Assembly: GCA_016785225.1 (NCBI GenBank)
Contig: JAFBJZ010000107.1
Location: forward strand, 3,658,001-3,722,000
DNA: 64,000 nt
Source: Psettodes erumei
Taxonomy: Eukaryota > Chordata > Actinopteri > Pleuronectiformes > Psettodidae
Direction: 5' to 3'
Each line of letters opens with the position of its first letter. Position 1 is the stretch's first letter. A program made the position numbers and the translations under genes. Below the pieces are notes generated by a model, which had not been told where the DNA came from, ran no database searches, and was given only the letters and a program-made list of their open reading frames with translations. Positions 60,126 to 64,000 of this stretch are shown one piece after another.

Positions 60126-63064
60126 GGAGGGTCACTTTTTTCGGCATTCTTTGGTGCTTGGCCCTGACCAATCAGTGGGAGAAGTACCCACTTGACAAAT
60201 CAGAGTGAAACCCTCAGTGAGAGAAATCCCCTTTGTTATGCCTGTTTGGTTATCTCCTCTCACTTTATCGTCATTCATTAGGTGGGGAAATTCAGTCTGT
60301 TCAATTCCTTTGTAAACAAAGAGGAGCCTTTGTCTGAGCCTGATCATCTTTTAAAGTTCCCTTATCATTACATTGTTACACTTATAAGCAGTTCATTATC
60401 TAATTCCTTGAGTCTTAATAGTTTTAAAGTCCTGATCTTACGAATTAATAAGCCCATGTGAGAAGGAGACAAGTGATTGTTTGTTCGTCATTTATCGATG
60501 ATCCAACTGTGTCAGTGTCGCTGTGACCCACAGAACAGAGATGCACCCAGAAAAAAACCCCAAAACAATCTTAATTTCCCATCATCTCTGTGAAGTCAGA
60601 AATGTCTGTGGACCACCTCGGCTCATCTGGTCTCCTGCTCTCATCATGAAGATCTTGCTTGCTTTGCACTTTGCCAATTTCCCATGATTGAATGTAATTG
60701 GGACCAGATAACCCCCCACCCCCCACCCCCCCAGGAGTCTTTGATCACTTCTGACCTGGCTCCAGCTCAGCTCTGACACACTGGCAACCATTTCTTGGGT
60801 GGTTTGTGATTGCTCGCAGACAGACAGTGAAATATATTGATGTGTGAGCTTCAAAATCCAACATGCTGCAGGGAATATTATATCTTCATTCCCTGGGATT
60901 GTTTGCGCAGCATGCTATCTCATGATACACATCTGTGCAATAGAGCAGTGTGAGCTATTTGTGTGGAGCTGTTTATGCATGTGTGCGTGCATTTCATGAG
61001 TGATTGTCTTGAGGGAATAGAACAAGATGTGCACCAAGATTCCCAAATTCGATTCAGGAGATTTGTAAATCCTGTGCAAATTACTGTTGCCTCTTTCTTT
61101 TCTCCCCGCCGTGCTCCTCTTTGAAACTCGTCTTCTGAGGCAATCACTCCCAGATGGAGAATATTAGACCTAATCACTTCCATTTGCCGGCTCTTTTACT
61201 CTCACTGCGAGGTGACATGCCGTCTCCCTCTGACATCTCCTCACAATGGACAATTAAGGAGCACTCATCAATCACTTTCAGCAAAGAACTTTGACACCCA
61301 AAATCTGGTACAAATCATCTCATTTGATAACCTAGAGAACTCTACAAATCTGCTTATGTGCATGATAGGTTCCATTGTGTGCGAGTGCCCCTATCAGCGC
61401 TATTCTGTGCGGGCACTTCAAAACTGTCAAGTGCACTCAATATAATTTTTTTGAGCCCTTCCCTTATAGTGTACGACACGTACATACTGGAGGAGTTGCT
61501 TTTGATCTACTGTTTGATACAAATACTATGTCAAAGGTATTGGCTCAGCTTTAAACACAGCTATGTGCTTACAGCCTTGAACCTGAGCGGAAGCTGTCTT
61601 TCAGTCTGCCATTTGGAAAAGCTGAAAATCAAAGATGAAGGAGACTGACATATGGAATTAGAGGTGTCCACCTCTCTACCTTCAGACTTCATACATTTTT
61701 TCCAGCATCTCCCTCATGTCAAATCATCTTCTTCTGTCCTAATTTTTGATTAATACCATTACCTCCTTGCTTTGCTCCTCTCTCACTCCACCACCAAGCT
61801 CCCTCCTCTCCCATCCACCCTCACCTCGTGCCATCCTTTTCCCTCTTTTTCTCCCTCTCTTCCCTCCATCCTTCATTCTGTGAGACAGACAATAAAGCAA
61901 GCTTTTCCATGGCTGACCTGCAATTCACCCCTACCTCTACACCATCCCAAACCACAGACGGAGGGTGAGTTACAGCCCGTGATCCAGTGTGGTGCATAAC
62001 AGTCCTGGATCTTCAGCCAGAATTTGGGTCCCACAGGGCTTTCGGCCCCCGTGGTCCGTCTACTCTGTTCTTCCCCCCTCTGCTCAGCCCTGATGGGGTC
62101 ACACACCAGACTCCAGACATGCACACACACCACTCACATCACGGTCCCATCGAAGGAAATTCCTATGGGTTTGGGAGGAATAAAGGAAAAGAAATTGAGG
62201 GGGGAAAAGAAGAGAGGAATGTTGAAATGAAGGAAAGAGGAAATTCTATTTCATTGAGAGAGACCTGCAATTGCACTTAGGCCAAAGTGACCCCTCTTAC
62301 ATGTGTCCATTCCTCAAAAAAGAAGCAGAGCACATTTTGACATTCATCTAATTCTAGGCACGTGCTCCTTTCTGCTTTTCTCACGACCCTCATTTGACAC
62401 AGCCACGTCACTGACCTTTGGATCTGTCATTTCGCAAGCAGAAATTATAGTTCATGTGAATCAGATGTTACAGCGAGGAGACTGAGTGCTCCTTTGTTGC
62501 CTGGCAGCTTGGCCAGATGACGAGCACCTGTTTCCAAATAAATCTTCAGATAAAAATGATATACTGTACCTTGATCATATGTCTGGAATTTCGGAAATCT
62601 GATTCCTAGTGCATGCATACTGTTTCTTACTCCCATGTTAATTCTTCTTCTATAGCCCCAAGTTATACGTTTCCTATTTGCGCTCACAAATGCTAGTGAT
62701 CTGGATTTAAAGCAGAGGCCAGAGTCACATGTTTCTCCAGCCGCCTTCATCCTGAAGAGGCTGCAGAGCACTTTGACCCCAGGGTCCCAGGCTTGTGTTG
62801 GAGGCCCAGCCAACCCCACTAGTGGAACCATGAACCGTGTCAGGTCATGTCAGCTCTCTGCTCGGCTCCCCTTACTTGAATGTAAATAAAGCCAGTCTGG
62901 CTTGGTTCCACACCACCAGCACAACTCACCCTCTTTTGTCAGGGCCAACAAATGACAGCCTAACTGGAAGGTCTTTTATCAAAATCTCTTGTTCCGCTTT
63001 GACAGTAATAAAGCTGCGCAATTAATATCCTTAGTGGAGAAGTAGGTTTGTGCTCAGACACAAC

Positions 63065-63447
63065 ATTTAAATGGTAAGTTTGACGTTTTGGGAAATACAC
63101 TTTTAGCAGAGAGCTAAATGAAAAATTGATACCAGTCTTTTTCATGTGTACAGTCAATATGTAGTTGGATTCAACAGATAGTTAGCTTAGCATAAAGAGG
63201 GTGTGGTCTGCTCAAAAGGTAAGGAACACACCCAAATGCAACTCCAGGGTTCACTAATTAAAATGTTAAATCTTATACAAAAACCTAAAAGTAAAATGAT
63301 ACTTTTTTCCATGCCTCTGGCCTGTGTGTAAGTTAGGCTAACAAAGTGCTGGCTGCATCCTTATATTTATTGTAACATGAGATATCAACTTTCTCATATA
63401 ACTTTAGCAAATAGGCATATCTCCCAATATGCTGGACTATTCCTTTA
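63065..63447. mobile_element. Palindromic non-autonomous DNA element (MITE), decayed
   Basis: The left end TAAATGGTAAGTTTGACGTT and TTGGGAAATACAC pairs imperfectly with the inverse of the right end (TAAAGGAATAGTCCAGCATA, TTGGGAGATATGC), giving terminal inverted repeats of about 33 bp. Internal blocks GAGAGCTAAATGAAAAATTG and GTTAGCTTAGCATAAAG, CTCAAAAGGTAA and TTCACTAATTAAAATGTTAA match a very common teleost MITE. No coding capacity. Confidence 0.75.
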
Positions 63448-64000
63448 CATGCAGGTTACATCCTGTGTCCCTATTATTGTGATCTAGCAGAATCCATGAG
63501 GCCTTTTCTTGACAAAAGCCAAATCTAATTCAAGCTTTGTTCCATCCCCAAGAATAACCCATTTTTTTTTACTGGGGACTTCATCCCAAAGTAAAGAAAG
63601 AGGAGAGCGCAGACCGGGTCCCAAGAGGTCATAAATTGTTCGGGGCAGACCCAGTTGGGTAGGGAATTGAGTGCAGGCAGAAGCTCCCTTAAAGAGTCTA
63701 GTGGTCTCTGTGTCTCCTAGAGTTTAACCCTCTCACCTCTTCTCATTGGCCACTCTTTTATTCAGTAGGCTGATTTATTGGAGTTCACAAGGGAGAAAAA
63801 CAGGCATAGCACAGCCATCAGCCTTGCCTGTGATAAATGACCCACGCTGCTATCTTCTTCTCAAGTGGGACCTACAGATCCAATGGGTGTGAGTATGTGT
63901 GTGTGTGTGTGTGTGGGTGTTGACTTTTGTAAAAACATTTAAAGTGGGTCCTTGTTTGCATTTCTTGCATACAATGTTCTGATGATAGAGGGCGAAATAA

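Larger units (their letters stand above)
46166..64000. other. Gene-poor right end of the window
   Basis: No protein-coding exon could be supported on either strand. Content is microsatellites, decayed repeats (about 47095-47480, 51335-51460, 63065-63447), G-rich and CT-rich runs, and several non-repetitive AT-rich blocks (about 53480-53690, 58690-58840, 59740-59930, 60880-61290, 62440-62620). The longest open frame (46526-46978) shows no known domain. Confidence 0.5.

Noticed and set aside
37633..64000. nfic or another 19p13 neighbour gene expected to the right
   Set aside because: No NFI DNA-binding-domain exon (large, highly conserved) or other recognisable neighbour exon is present in the window.
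1..64000. tRNA, rRNA and known microRNA genes
   Set aside because: No cloverleaf, internal box A/B pair or remembered microRNA hairpin was recognised on reading; a tRNAscan/Infernal run would decide.

Overview
The window is vertebrate nuclear DNA, almost certainly from a teleost fish. It shows split genes with GT-AG introns, CA/TG, CT and ATT microsatellites, and decayed dispersed repeats that I recognise as teleost types: a Tc1/mariner remnant, a palindromic MITE and a repeat built on AATCAATTA-like motifs. There is no bacterial-style gene packing, and most open frames in the window are chance. Two protein-coding genes can be supported, and they are transcribed towards each other.

Left part, + strand, about 1-22.6 kb: the 3' half of a CELF/Bruno-like RNA-binding protein gene, best matched to CELF5. 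Five coding exons (4511-4655, 12572-12784, 13077-13163, 14288-14431, 17085-17212) encode the last 238 residues: the divergent linker, a complete third RRM and the C-terminus ending in RPKDASRPY. RRM1 and RRM2 must lie to the left of position 1. A consensus splice donor sits 36 nt after the stop. The 3' UTR probably continues from 18086, with a proximal poly(A) signal at 18929 and a strong distal one at 22582 that is followed by a GT-rich stretch.

Middle, 22.6-28.3 kb: intergenic DNA between the two 3' ends. It holds a dead Tc1 element and two other decayed repeats, plus stretches that look like conserved non-coding DNA.

Right-centre, - strand, 28.3-37.6 kb: a complete repulsive guidance molecule gene, most likely rgmd, the fish RGM paralogue. 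It has coding exons at 35651-35799, 32052-32563 and 29306-29998, and very probably a small upstream coding exon at 37592-37632 that splices in frame. The protein (432 or 463 residues, depending on start) has a signal peptide, an RGD motif, the self-cleaving FGDPH site, a partial von Willebrand type D region and a poly-leucine GPI-anchor tail. The pairing of a CELF gene with an RGM gene parallels human 1q21 (CELF3, HJV) and 15q (CELF6, RGMA). This supports the idea that this locus is the fourth 2R ohnologue, whose RGM member was lost in tetrapods.

Right, 37.6-64 kb: no protein-coding gene could be established. This part holds microsatellites, decayed repeats, one splice-site-flanked 57-nt candidate exon and several non-repetitive AT-rich blocks of the kind seen in gene deserts around developmental regulators. 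The conservation claims come from sequence texture only and have not been tested by alignment.
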